Positions 10,441-21,798 are shown, counted from the first letter of the stretch. The stretch is DNA of 64,000 nt from Lolium rigidum (GCF_022539505.1 NC_061508.1:38496256-38560255); one strand, 5' to 3'. A program made the numbers and translations. The notes: a model not told the origin generated them from the sequence alone.

Positions 10441-11639
10441 CAGTTTCCCAAGGAACAATGGCAACGGCGAGCACGCTCTTGCTTACAGGGACGCGGTAAG
10501 AATAGAGGACATTGACCAATCTAGAGTTTTCTTCAGAAAACTGCATTCAAAAAGTTTAGACTTTATCCAAGCAAAACGCAGAGCACTGGAGGAGGAGAGC
10601 CAAAATTAAATGGAAAATGCTTGGGATCCGGCGACCGATCGCGTCGCGCGGATCGGTCGTCCGGCCTCGCTCCCGCGTCGCTTAATGAGCCTATTTTTTT
10701 TTTGCCCAACAATGGTTTCGCTACAAAACACATGGAGTGAGATGATGAACTATTTGTTGTAAACAACCCGTAATTTTTGTAGGATTTGTTGTTAACAATT
10801 ATTGTAAAGAGACAACATTTTTTTATTTTTTGTTGATGCTAATAACAAAGTGATTTTTTATTTGGTGTAACCATTTGTGACTTTGGATAAAATAGTAGGT
10901 GATTTTTGTTGTAATTCAATCTGTAGCAAATTAAATGTCGCTTGACCACTTTGCATCATTTTGCAAACATATTGATTTTTTATTGTAATCGTTTGTGACT
11001 TTTTGTAAAAAAAGTTGGTGACTTTTGTTGTAATTCAATATGTAACAAATTAATGTTTTCTTCTATTTTTGCAAACATATGGATTTTTGTTGTAATAGTC
11101 TCCGGTTTTTGTTAATAATAATGGCTACTTTTGTTGTAAATTGATCTCCAACAAAACAATTTGTTGGTTTAACCACTTTTATTGTGACATTACTTTTAAA
11201 AAATGTTGCGACTTTTTGTTGTAATAGTATATATTTTTTTGTACGCGGAGAGATGATTTTTGTTGTAATACTCTTTCACATTAGGAGGTACTGCGGGTTG
11301 GTTTCCAGAAAAAGGAGGGTGGCAAATGTAAAACTGCATTTAAACTATAATCTGAAAAATATAGTACCGCGGGTTGATTCTCCAGAAACCGGGGGCTATA
11401 ATGTAAACTTCCTAATGCGACTGATTCTGCCCGTCGGATCGCCATCGGACGGCGTGGAGGACGACCGATTTTTTGCCACATATCCGCCGCCCGACGGGTT
11501 CGCCAAATTAAATGGTACCAGTTGGGAGATGAGAACACTCGGTTTTTCCACGCGGTTTCAGAAATAATAAGATTAACTTCTTCAAGCAAAACAAGGAGGT
11601 GTTCCAAGATACTGCGAAGCTAAATATTGCAACAATCGC
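10441..11639. repeat. AT-rich degenerate repeat region; no gene
   Basis: From ~10750 to ~11280 the motif 'TTTTTGTTGTAAT' recurs with spacing of tens of bases. A longer unit of about 120 bp ('TTTTGTTGTAATTCAAT(C/A)TGTA(G/A)CAAATTAA ... TTGCAAACATAT(T/G)GATTTTT') occurs at ~10893 and again at ~11017. The flank at 10628-10672 has inverted 'CGACCGATCGCG ... CGCGCGGATCGGTCG'. The layout suggests the subterminal repeats of a DNA transposon, but I cannot pair its ends. Confidence 0.45.
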
Positions 11640-12532
11640 AATACGTAAAGATTATCCTAGATACATTTGCAAACTTCAGTAGCCTAAGAATCAAATAAAA
11701 ACAGTACGATGGTACCAATGGATGTGGATCAGCAGCCACAAAATGAAATTGCACAGATTTTGGGATGCTCAATAAGTACCTCTTGCCGTGCACATATCTT
11801 GGACTGACACTCTCAATGAACAAGATATCGAAGACGCTCCTGCAGCCGGTGATTTAGAATATTGATTGTCGGTTACCAGGATGGGTTCCTCAAATGCTTT
11901 CTTCAGCTGCAAGGGTGGCTCGTATCAATTCTGTACTATCTGCAATACCCAACTTCTTCATGGCATGCATCTAATGGGACAAATCTAGCTTATAAGCTGA
12001 GAAGGGTCTTCTTTTGGAAAAATAAAAATCAAGTAAGTGGTTGAAATTGCCTAGTGGCATGGGAAGTCATCGCTTTGCCAAAGTCACAAGGTGGCCTTGG
12101 CATCATGAACCTGGCTATTCACAACAAAGCGTTGATGACAAACATGGTTGCAAAATTGCTGTCTGGGGCAGCTGGGCCGTGCTTCAGTAGGTTGTCCAAC
12201 TGGTACCTCAATCAACAAATCCCAGTACATATTTCTGCTTCCGACACACCATTTTGGTGGTCTCCGATACCACCGGTACAAACGGTTCAGTTCACAACCT
12301 CATGCAACCTAAAGCCAGGCAAGTACACTGAATTCTGGCAGGGAAGAGACAGATTTGCTTGCCCAGTTTTGCTGCCATTTTCAATAGACCCCCACTGCAC
12401 AGTACAGTCCCAAATGTGCAACGGAACATGGCAAATTCAGTTCATACAACCCTTGTCGCACACGGCTGATAGGGATCTGGCTAATGCAAGTGTTAAAGAC
12501 GACTGATTTTCATATCACAGCAAGTTGACGGT

Positions 12533-12535
12533 CGA

Positions 12536-12567
<32 letters not shown>

Positions 12568-12621
12568 GGCCCCTGCGCAAGGATGACACGCACAAATCGA
12601 GAAATGGTCCAAATTTTTTTT
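12533..12621 (+). ncRNA. U6 snRNA-derived sequence, 5'-truncated pseudogene
   Basis: From 'CGATAAAATTGG' to the terminal T-run the sequence fits plant U6 as I know it, including the ACAGAGA box, the AGC triad in 'GATTAGCATGG', and the 3' 'GAAATGGTCCAAA' before oligo-T. The first ~17 nt (the 5' stem-loop) are missing. The bases CGA are shared with the target duplication, suggesting a microhomology join. No plant U6 promoter (upstream sequence element plus TATA) precedes it; the upstream DNA is LINE. It is therefore a retrocopy, not a working U6 gene. Confidence 0.93.
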
Positions 12622-14409
12622 GGACGACTGTAATCGTCAAGTGAGTAATTCGGTCTCCCGTTCCCCCTCGTCGCTCCCGTGGGCGACGGGAGGGAACCCT
12701 AGCCGCCACCGGCCCAGACCCCCTCCCCCTGCTCCTCCCTCCCCTCGCCGCCGCCGGAGGGCGTCGCTGGGCAAAGCCCGGGCGCTGGCGGCGGCGGGGA
12801 TTCCTCTCCCCCTCGCGCGGAAGCCTTGGCGCGGGCCGACGCGGCCGGTGAGGGCCGCGCGCTCGACGAGGGGCGCGGCGGCGCGGCTGCCTCAGCAGCG
12901 GCGTGGTGGCCTTGTGGCGTGGCGGCGACCCCGTGCTGGAGGCGGCGGCTGCCCTCGGGCGGCCACCAAGTCCGGCGGCGGGCGGCGCGGCCAAGCTGTA
13001 GGGGTGGCCAGCGACGGCGACGGCGCTGGGGATGGCGGCGACGGCGCTAGGGCAACGACGACGGTGCTGGCGGCAGGTGGTGCTGGGCGGCCGGAGTTGA
13101 CATCATGGCGGCGCGGGCTTGCTGGCTCGGATCTGGGCCCTTTGGGCCCGATCTGGGTTTGGCGGGCCCCGGCCGTCCTGCCCTCCGGCGCACAGGTGCG
13201 GCCAGGCACCTCCTCCTTGTCCGTCCTTCTCGGCTCCGAGCGCAAGTGCTGCTGCTCTGGCCGGGTTGGGCGGAACCCTACGCCATCTTGGCGTGGCGGC
13301 TCGTGGCGTCCGCTCGGCGCTGGTGACAAGGTGGACGATGCTGGGTGGCCGGCGATGCTCTCTGAGGTGGATGCGTGCAGTCCCGCAGTCCCGCAGCGAC
13401 CCACCCCATGGTGGCACCTGCGCCGCTAGCGGCTCGGTAGTGCCCCTCTTAGGCAGACATGTCCCTTTGTGGGCATGGCTGCCCCCGAGCTGGCGCGCTG
13501 GACGTGCTGCCGGCGGGTTGCGCTACCAAGGCTAGTGCTTTGAGAGAAAAGGGTCAGCGCAGGAGGTCTTGGCGATGGATGATAGTGCCTGCAGTGGTGA
13601 GGATCCATGCTCTGGGCGAAAGCCCTGCCTTTTGGGGCCGGTGACGGCAACGCCTGAGGGCGCCGTTTTCCTCTTGTGGCGTCACCGAGGAGTTTCGGCA
13701 CCTCCCTTGCCTAGGGTCTCATGTTCCGGGTGAAAACCTCAGATTTGGCTAGCCAAATCGGGCGACGACGGCGTCTTGGACGTCGCACCCTCCTTGGAGG
13801 CGTCGTCTTGGGAACTTGAGTTCGGGCCGTAGATCTTCCTCGTGGATCTCAGCGCTGACCACATGGGAGGTGTCTTGCGATGCAGGTAGCGCGCCAGCCT
13901 CTCGAGTAGTATCGCGGTTGCGCGATGAGGATCTTCCTCGATCAGCGCGAGCATGCCTCTGGATGAGCAGCAGTGGGCTGGCCTCTGTGTTTGTTGGCGG
14001 GCTGCTGAAGACTGCACGCTTGCACGTCTGTCGAGGTTGCCGGAAGCTAGCCGCTGCGCCGACGGCGTTCCTCGGATTTGGGTCGAGGCCGGAGCAGCAA
14101 TGCTCCCAGCTGAGCCGTGGTGGGCTCGCGGGATTCAGGTGGTACGCGTCTTGGCTGCAGCTGGCAGGTTCTTCGTAATTTCGACGATGCGCGAGCACTG
14201 CGACTTTCATCGGCAAGGGTTCTGTCTTGCGGAGGAGCTCACTCTGTAGTGTCCTGGAGGAGCACTCGACGGATTTCGGCCTTTTTGTCGTAGTCTAGTT
14301 TGAGTGTCGGGTGTGTACTGTGGGTGTCGGCCTTTTCTTAGGCTTGTAATGTAAACTTCCTTTCTATCAATGAATCGAAACGCAAACCTTTTGCGTTTTC
14401 GCGAAAAAA
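12536..14409 (+). mobile_element. Chimeric retroposon: U6 snRNA fused to a GC-rich non-coding retroposon
   Basis: Perfect 14-bp target duplications AAGTTGACGGTCGA lie at 12522-12535 and 14410-14423. Between them come a 5'-truncated U6 snRNA in sense orientation ending in its oligo-T, then directly a ~1.8-kb GC-rich retroposon body in the same orientation, then an A-run. The body has 'GGGTGAAAACCTCAGAT' and 'GGGCGACGACGGCGTC ... TTGGAGGCGTCGTC', shared with 535-1053. One pair of duplications around both parts means they were inserted together. Long frames in the GC-rich body are not convincing proteins. Confidence 0.85.
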
Positions 14410-15056
14410 AAGTTGACGGTCGAAAAGTTGATCACAATGGTCAAAGAACCAACAACAAAAGGCATATTATTAGTTGTTTGCAACGCATGGATAAAAATGG
14501 CTAGCTTGTAGATGGGTTTGGAGGAAAGCTATTCCACCGCTAGCCTATCGTGGGAGGGAAAACACCAGGGATAACAGGGTCAAAAAAACATGGGTGCCCG
14601 ATGCTGGATGCTGTATATGACCAGCAGTGGAGTCCAGCACACACCGGGCACTGCACTGTAGAAATTCACAATTTATTTGTACCAAGCTAGGGATCAAACA
14701 AGAAGCAGATACTTCAAGAACACTAACAAACTTTGTGCAGACAATAATGAACAGAACAGGTTCGAAGGAATGGCCTATATGCTTCGCTGCATGCCTCTGT
14801 ATCCTGTGGAAAGAAGGAAGGACATAATTTAGGCTAAATCTGGGCTCAAGAACTAAGGCTCTGGGCAAACAGATCAACAAAGGATCTGAAGCATCTGAAG
14901 CTGCTTCCTTTTTATCTTTCTCTTTTATTCTTCTTCAATTACTCTTTGTAATTATTATTGTAAATGTAAAACCCCAAAACTGGCCCTAAGGCAAAAAATG
15001 AAGCATATAAGGTAGAGAATCCTCTACGTTTTCCCTTAATAAAAAGGTTCAGATGC

Positions 15057-16659
15057 CTTAAACAGGCAAGACCAGCACGACTCACAACGTTATTCTCGTG
15101 CGTACTGAATTACTACCAATATCACTGCTCAACTGAATTTTTTATGTACTACTATCTTTCCAACGAAGAGTAAGTTTGAGGCGCAATAGCTAATTAGTAT
15201 ACTCGTCTTACTGCATCCACATACAATCTATAATGCCGAAGGCGCTTTAATTCGTGCTACAGTTTTACAACATATAGCATCCATCTATCAGATCCTAATT
15301 ATGCAGTATTTATCAGTCTGTACAAAAGACACGAAATCATTATTAATTACATTCTCGAACCCTCCTCTCTTTCCTTCCATAATTCATAGTAGCTTCAAAG
15401 TAAGAAAAAAATCAACATATGTCACAAACAATTTAAATAATTAGTTTAGAGTAAGAGAAAAACATTTTTGAGAAAAAGCTGAACATCTTCAGACTAACAT
15501 ATAAAATTTTCTTACGGAATACAAAAATGATTCCATAATTCCATGGACTTTTTTAACATTCTGATTGTATGCTTTCTTAAAAACATAAAATTGTGCATTT
15601 TTTCATGAAAATTCTTTTTGGTGTACAGAAATATTATGCATCTTCTAAAAAATAACAAATCTCCATAAAAACATTCCAAATTATTATCCCACGTGTGAAT
15701 TTCATACACAGCTTATTTCTCCAACAGAATTGGATGAACACTTCTTTGCAACATGATGCAAATCTTACACGTACTATGCAAGACATATTCCAAGATCGGA
15801 GCATTAGCCATTGCTATTCGGCATTTAAGGTATTGAAATATTCTGTTCAAAAAAGCTCTTGTTGCATTCTGGGATCAGGGGAAGAGAACATACCGAGCCG
15901 CAAAGAAGAGATGGCCGATCGGACTTGCAGTTTGGATGTATGGTTTGTGTCGTTCATTTTCTTGAGTTGATTCCCCAGCTTTCTCCAGTTCGCTTTTGTT
16001 CTTGCACTGTATTAATGGTTAGAAGACTGGTTAAATTAATGGGCAAAGCAGCACGAAATGAAGTTGATTGCCTTATGTTTGAAGTGCTGAAAACCGAAAA
16101 AAGCGGCACAAGCACAATAACCAAATTAATCAGAAAGAACCATCTTATGGCTAAGTTTGTGCATGCATGGAATTGTAAGTGGAGGGAGTATGTTTGCTTA
16201 GCAAATTGTCGTTTTGTTCTTGAACTGGCACAATACTTGCACACAGGTATGAGAATATATCAAATTAGAGTCTCAATAGCTTCTCAAAATATGCTGATTT
16301 AGCTTGAATTGGCAGAACAAAAGTCAAGCAAGAATATGATAGTTTCAAACACCTAGTTATGTGAGAATATGATATTTCTGTCAGAATATGAAAGCTTCAA
16401 AAACTTTGGGTAAGTGAGAACATGCTGCTTTAGCTTCACTGGGGGTACACTTCGCCATATATTGTATTATGTACACTGAATATTTCAGTTATTAGTTAAT
16501 TTTCAACAGTTGGACGATCCCTCTATTTGTTTATGCACATAAGAAGCAGAAGTTAGTTTAGTGCTAAGTGATGCTAAGCTCAACAGCCCAGCGGAATGGT
16601 CAGAACTCAGAACACTAGCACCAGCAATTTGCATTTAGGCGACCCATGAGCAGTGTTAC
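15057..16659. other. No gene confirmed
   Basis: The stretch is AT-rich, unique-looking sequence. Further exons of the minus-strand coiled-coil gene would be expected here if that gene is complete, but I found none that I can defend. Confidence 0.45.
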
Positions 16660-17043
16660 CTTAGGAAGAAGCCCTCCTGTAGTCATCAGCTCATACAAAT
16701 TGTGCATTATTGTTTCTTCTTTAACCTACAGACAAGGTAGCAATAATGTTAGCAACAGATTACTATCCAATAAATCACCATGAACGTGCACTGTCAGTCT
16801 GTCACCATACAGGTTTAATAGCATCTGAAGCTCACCTGTAGTTTATGCAACTCATGAGATATTGCTCGGTATGTTTCCATTAGGGCTTGATTTTGCTTCT
16901 CCAAATGCCTGGAGTTACTTTCTATGTTATATAATCGACAGAAGTAGTTATGCTTCATTTTTTGCTAAAGGACACTCAAGAGGTTTGTACCTGGACATTT
17001 CAGCAGAATGTTTTGGTTCCATTGTTCGGAAAACCACTTTACA
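16660..17043 (-). CDS. Three exons of an unrecognised coiled-coil protein
   Basis: Reading the minus strand, exons 17043-16991, 16908-16836 and 16725-16660 (53, 73 and 66 nt) have AG acceptors and GT donors, and all phases agree. They give 64 continuous residues. The product starts CKVVFRTMEPKHSAEMS, continues into a Leu/Gln/Glu heptad-like stretch (HLEKQNQALMETYRAISHE) and ends in LYELMTTGGLLPK. Introns are 82 and 110 bp, typical of plants. The composition suggests a coiled coil. I do not recognise the family. The first and last exons are not found, so this may be part of a live gene or a captured fragment. A GC-rich block at 17100-17480 could be its 5' end. Confidence 0.55.
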
Positions 17044-17514
17044 CTGCTTTTTTGTAAATTAGTCGGCATGTCAGCTAATCATTTCAGATCAAAGCGAGAA
17101 GCTGTCCTGAACATAATATTTACCAGCAGGCAGCAATGGAGGCGTAGGTGCTGGAGAGGTGGGGAACGCGCCGCAGTGTGTGAGGTGAGGTCCGGATGGA
17201 TGTGGAGCCGGTCGATGTAGCCGAGGATGGAGGCAGCAGCGGTCGTGGCCGTCTGAGCTCTGAACCGAAGGCGACGACGACCGCGCCCCTTTTAGCTCCC
17301 GGCGGAAGAGCACGGATCACGGCGGTGGAGGTAAAGTGGGAGACGAAAACGTCGGATCTTGGGACGGATGGGCGCGACGCCGGCGGAGGTAGAGCAACAG
17401 CGTCGCGGCGCGGCTCGCCGGAGGGCGGCGGGGACAGAGGCGTCGGTAGGGATAGACGGATGCACGAATATTGAAGTGTTGTCAGCCCTTGGATAGACTG
17501 AATGAAGATGCGTC
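17044..17514. other. GC-rich block, possible 5' end of the minus-strand gene
   Basis: The segment 17110-17460 is GC-rich and reads on the minus strand into a Pro/Ser/Arg-rich frame ending at a possible donor (GTAAAT at ~17130). No phase-consistent join to the exon at 17043 could be settled, so I only flag it. Confidence 0.3.
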
Positions 17515-17517
17515 TAA

Positions 17518-19142
17518 GGGCATCTCAGCCGCCCAACCCTAACAAACGCAAAGTGAACGTTTGCGTCCACGAATCAAAAAATTTGTCTGCGCCCGGCCCA
17601 ATGGTCCGATGCAGAGTGACCGAGGTATCCGCCGAGACGCAAACACGGTTTAAATTTGGGTCACAAATGCGTCCGCGCAGATGCAGCGACTGACATCTCC
17701 CCTCTAATTTGAACCCGCCTAGCATTGAGCGAATCGATGCCCTCCATTAAGGATCGCATCCCAATAGTCTTCAATGGCACGCTTCAGCTTCAGCAGCAGC
17801 GCCAGTACTGGCAGGCGGCGGCTGGGCGTTCGCGCCGCCATCAATGGTACTCACATGAAAAGCTGCGCATGCATTCATGGAGGTCGACCATCCTTTGGTA
17901 AACAGTTGTCTTTTGCCGCGGCATTGACACCAGCTAGCCAAGATCTGCACCACCGCTATCCATCACCGCCAAGCATCGCCCCCACTGAACAGCAAGTTCT
18001 ACGTCGGGCATGGGCAAGGGATGGCCATGGCGGAAGCCAGAACATGACCCTGAGGCCGGGTCATCGGCAACGCCGAAGACGAAGAAGATGAAGAAGTCGT
18101 GCATCCGCGTGTTCGTCACCGTTGAAGTCTCCTACGCCCTATACCGCGCACGCATGCGATGCGCCCTTGGGTGGACCAACGTCCACCTCCCCGCTGGCTG
18201 GCGCCTTAGCCACCGGAGGGTTCCCATGCAGCCGATGCCACGGGAGGGACGGGAGCGGCGGTGGGAGATCAACCGACGCAGGGCCCTTCTAACGCCAGAG
18301 CTCCTCGCCGGCCTAGCTTTCGTCTTTGAGTCCATGATGTGGGACTCGTTCGGCCACCTCAAATGGGATTCGAGGCACCAAACGGGGTTCCTCGTCGATG
18401 ACGAGTTTGACTACGTCGCTCTGCTCACGCCGGTGAAGGAGGAAGAAGAGGACGATGATGAGGCGCGGAACGACACTAAGGACTACCTCGGCTACACGGC
18501 CTACTTCGCGGAGAAGCCATGGAGGAAGCTCCCCTTCATGCTGGAAGGCATGGATGAGAAGTTGATGAGGCTGGCCATGAAGGCCTTGCAGGAGCAGCCT
18601 CCACCGCCACAGCCACAACCTCCCCCATGCTATGCCTCGGCGGTCATGTCTCCTGGCCTCTCAGAGGACGAGGCCACGAGGTTGGCCATGGACGCCTCGG
18701 TCGTGGCGCCACCACCGTGGTCACCGTGGCCCGTGCCGCCTCCTTCCTACGATGCATCGCTTCCAGTGGACTACCCACTGCCTTCCTAGGCACCTCACGC
18801 GCTGCAAACGCCTCCTCCTCTCGCACCAATACTGTCGCTAGTGCGTCAAGAGCCTACACACTAGTCGTGGCCTTAGGCACCTCCGACCTTCATCGACCTC
18901 GACGACTAAGACTAGAAGCCAGCCATGGCGGGCATAGCTAGGGCTATTTTCTAGATTTTCAATGTATTTTTTCCACTATGTATATTGATCTATTTCAAAA
19001 AATGTTGACCAAAAAATGGGTCGGGCTGCTGGCTGCCCTAACCCAAACAAACATACCAGCTAACGAGACCAATTTCGTGCCACCGGTCCGGCCCAAACAG
19101 ATGCTTTGGTGTCCGTTTTGCGTCTGACCGCTGGAGATGCCC
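17518..19142. mobile_element. PIF/Harbinger-type element with an ORF, complete
   Basis: The left end starts GGGCATCTCAGCCG and the right end is the inverse of GGGCATCTCCAGCGG, flanked by TAA at 17515-17517 and 19143-19145. The length is 1625 bp. It has no transposase and one long frame on the plus strand. Confidence 0.82.
18010..18789 (+). CDS. Unknown protein, passenger ORF of a Harbinger-type element
   Basis: The 259-aa frame has a basic N-terminal segment with 'TKKMKK', a middle part with 'WRLSHRRVPMQPMP' and 'RWEINRRRALLTPE', an acidic stretch 'EEEEDDDE' near residues 143-150, and a Pro-rich C-terminal half. I recognise no enzyme or DNA-binding fold. The open frame spans most of the element, so it is probably carried by it. 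It could be an accessory protein or a captured gene. It does not look like a Harbinger transposase (no DDE-type motif found) or a clear Myb-like partner. Confidence 0.5.
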   Translation: MGKGWPWRKPEHDPEAGSSATPKTKKMKKSCIRVFVTVEVSYALYRARMRCALGWTNVHLPAGWRLSHRRVPMQPMPREGRERRWEINRRRALLTPELLAGLAFVFESMMWDSFGHLKWDSRHQTGFLVDDEFDYVALLTPVKEEEEDDDEARNDTKDYLGYTAYFAEKPWRKLPFMLEGMDEKLMRLAMKALQEQPPPPQPQPPPCYASAVMSPGLSEDEATRLAMDASVVAPPPWSPWPVPPPSYDASLPVDYPLPS

Positions 19143-19148
19143 TAACGT

Positions 19149-19559
19149 TGGAGCATCTCCACCGATGCTCCCCAAAGAGACCACAATAACATTTTTGGGG
19201 TCTGGCGCATTTGTTGGGCCACACCGGCGCCCAAAAGTAGCCGGCCAGTTTTGTAGCCCAATACAATCACCGGCAACCCATTCCAGGCCCTTCGCATAAG
19301 GTGCCGAACGGGTGAGCCAACGCCTCACGCCACATCGGATTGAAGCCCTCAGCCCTGCCTGGAAGCCGTTGAATGAGAGGTTGGCGTAATGACCTAGCCA
19401 TGTGTGCGGGAGATTAATGGTGCCACCACCCACCTACCTTCGCCTACCTCCGACCAAGCAATAATTGCGCACACCGCCCCCACGCTTGCCTCTGGGTATA
19501 AAACACGATGATCGGCACCAGCTCCTCCTCACACAAATCCTAGAGCCACCGCTGCCTCC
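19149..19559. mobile_element. Left part of another Harbinger-type element, cut by an LTR element
   Basis: Three bases after the previous element's target duplication, a new terminal sequence GGAGCATCTCCACCGATGCTCC begins. The stretch is GC-rich like its neighbours and stops where the LTR at 19560 starts. A 'GGGTATAAAACACG' TATA-like motif lies at ~19496. The other half would lie beyond the nested insertions and is not seen. Confidence 0.45.
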
Positions 19560-21637
19560 TTATATGTTGCAAACGTATCTATAATTTTTGATGCTCCATG
19601 CTTGTTTTACACCAATTTATTTATGTTTTGTTTACAATTCGTTGCACTTTTATACATTTTCCGGCACTAACCTATTGACAAGATGCCATAGTGTCAGTTC
19701 CCTGTTTTCTGCTGTTTTGTATTTCAGAAGACCTGTACAGAAAATATTCTCGGAATTGGACGAAACAAAAGACGAAGATCTTATTTTTCCGCAATGAAGA
19801 CGAAGTCCAGAGGGGGGCGAAGAGGCGCCACAGGGCGGCCAGACCAGGCCTAGGCGCGACCCAGGCACTGGCCGCGCCTAGGGGTGTTCTGGGGCCCCTT
19901 GGCCTCCACCGACCTCTCCCTTCCACCTATAATAAGCCTCCCGACGCGTGAACCCTAAATATACCAGCCTCCATCCACGAAAAGTTCTATAGGTCCGTCG
20001 CCGAAGACAAGATCCGGGGGACAGAAGTCTCTATTTTGGCACCCTGCCGAGACAGGGAATTGCCCCCGGAGCCATCTCCATCGACTCCACCGCCATCTTC
20101 ATCGCCATTGCTGACTCTCGTGATGACGAGTGAGTAGTTCTCCCCCGAGGATAAGGGATTTACCGGTAGCTATGTGATCTATCTATCTCTCCATGTATGA
20201 TCTTGATGTGATCATGAGCTTTGTAATCTAGTTGAATAAGTAGATGTTATGCTTCAACTATTGTGCTACTCAAGTGGTTTTATTATGTGATCTGCGGGGA
20301 CACCTTGTCCAACGGTGTGAAGATGACAGTGCACACCGTGTTTGCTTCTTGAACATAATTTCTAGAAATACTTATGAATTGTGGTGACTAGTTAGTACCA
20401 TCTTTGTATGCTCAAAGTGACAGCGTGGGGTGTCCATAGATTGGGAATGCAAACTTTAAAGAATGTTTATGCAGCCCTACGCAATGAATTTGTGTTTATT
20501 ATCAATCCGGAGAGTGGTTTAGAGTAGTATAGTGAAGTTATAATATCTATGTATTCAATTATGGTATCATTGTTGAGAGTGTCCACTAGTGAAAGTATGA
20601 TCCCTAGGCCTTGTTTCCAAGCATCGAAACACCATCTACAACCAGTTATGCTATATGTTTGCTTGCTGTCATTTTTATTTCAGATTGCAATTACCACTCA
20701 TAATCATCCATATTACTTGTATTTCACTATCTCTTCGCTGAACTAGTGCACCTATACACCCGACAAGTGTATTGGGTGTGTTGGGGACACAAGAGACTTC
20801 TTGTATCGTATTTGCAGGATTGCTTGAGAGGGATATCTTTGACCTCTACCTCCCTGAGTTCGATAAATCTTGGGTGATCCATTTAAGAGAAACTTGCTGC
20901 TGTTTTGCAAACCTCTGCACTTGGAGGCCCAACACTGTCTACAAGAATAGAAGCGTGCGTTAAGGATGCAAGTGGGCCGCTCTACAGAGAGCCTGCTACC
21001 ATCCGCAATGTCCACCATGTGATTAGGAAGGACAAGCGGGTGCCTGCCACGCAAAGCAGGCGGGCTTTGCAGGCTTCGCAGGGCTTGGCGGACTGTCCAC
21101 GGAAGGCGCCGGCAAGGGGAGTGGGGCCAGCGAGCGGCGGGGTCTGAGTTGCGGGAGGCGAGGGAAGGCGCGCGGAGGGCGGTGAATGGAGCAGGGGCGG
21201 TGCGCGGTGGCCGCCTTCACGTGCATGCGGTCGCCGGCCGGAATCTCGGGTGCGGCAGCGCCGCGGCATCAGCAGGCCGTGAGGATGAGTTGTGATACTT
21301 GCGAGAGGGCGCTGCAGGGAGGCCGGATCTGGTCGTAGCAGTTATGGGGGATTCCGGTGGGTGGAGATCAAGCCGCCGGTGTCGGCAGTTCACCCCTGGA
21401 CGCCATGGTCGCGACTCGCTCAGGAGCCCGTTCTCTCGTATTGGATGCAATTAACGAATTGATTGCTGCACGTTAGAAGGCCATGCGGGCCCAGAAGGAT
21501 AATGCAGGACGGCTTACCAAATCCTGCAAATAAATCGAAGGATTTCCGCGACGCCGCCAAGCGCTTTCTCGCGGCGCGGCTCACGCGGGCCTCTGGACGC
21601 CTGCATCCACCTGCACCCTGAGCGTGCGTAGACATCA
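19560..21637 (+). repeat. 5' LTR of element C (split by a hAT element)
   Basis: The LTR begins TTATATGTTGC (TGATACGTTGC in the 3' copy; two changes, one of them C to T at a CpG) and ends 'GTAGACATCA'. Without the 661-bp hAT insertion and its duplicated site it is ~1.41 kb. An inverted repeat GATACGTT-GCA-AACGTATC marks the LTR start in the 3' copy. Confidence 0.75.
20961..21621. mobile_element. Non-autonomous hAT element inside the LTR
   Basis: An 8-bp target duplication GCGTGCGT lies at 20953-20960 and 21622-21629. The ends TAAGGATGCAAGTGG (left) and TCAGGGTGCAGGTGG (inverted right) agree at 12 of 15 positions and resemble Ac-like termini. The 661-bp body is GC-rich, unlike the AT-rich LTR around it, and has no transposase. 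It may hold a captured gene piece, but no frame is convincing. Confidence 0.8.
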
Positions 21638-21798
21638 CGCTCTTTTCTGGCGCCATTGCTGTTGAGGTAAGGTAAAAGATACTCACATCCTCTGGCTACT
21701 AAGTCTTTTAGTTGCCGGTGAGTGCTCGAAGTTATTTCCTTTAGATTCCGCAATTATATCTTTTTGTTTCTTGTTTTTATTTTCACTAGTTAGGCTTA

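Larger units (their letters stand above)
11640..15056 (+). mobile_element. LINE (L1-type) 3' part, decayed, split by a chimeric retroposon
   Basis: Conceptual translation with stops and frameshifts of 11700-12500 reads like the C-terminal part of plant LINE reverse transcriptase: a thumb-like stretch near 11790-11960, then 'VAWEVIALPKSQGGLGIMNLAIHNKAL' at 12055-12130 (the common W-x-x-V-x-x-P-x-x-x-G-G-L-G-(I/V)-x-(N/D)-L motif). It resumes after the insertion at 14424 and ends with a region like the zf-RVT tail (CLCILWKEGR at ~14790) plus a 3' UTR to ~15056. The element is a 5'-truncated pseudogene, older than the insertion it carries. Confidence 0.65.

Noticed and set aside
12533..12621. 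Functional U6 snRNA gene
   Set aside because: The 5' stem-loop is missing, there is no upstream sequence element or TATA at the plant U6 spacing, and the copy lies within a target duplication.
12620..13429. 269-codon GC-rich frame after the U6 copy
   Set aside because: Arg/Ala/Gly/Pro-rich reading in several overlapping frames, inside a retroposon; no domain or codon pattern supports a protein.
20982..21686. Host gene exon in the GC-rich block
   Set aside because: The block is bounded by hAT ends with an 8-bp duplication; frames in it are short and overlapping.
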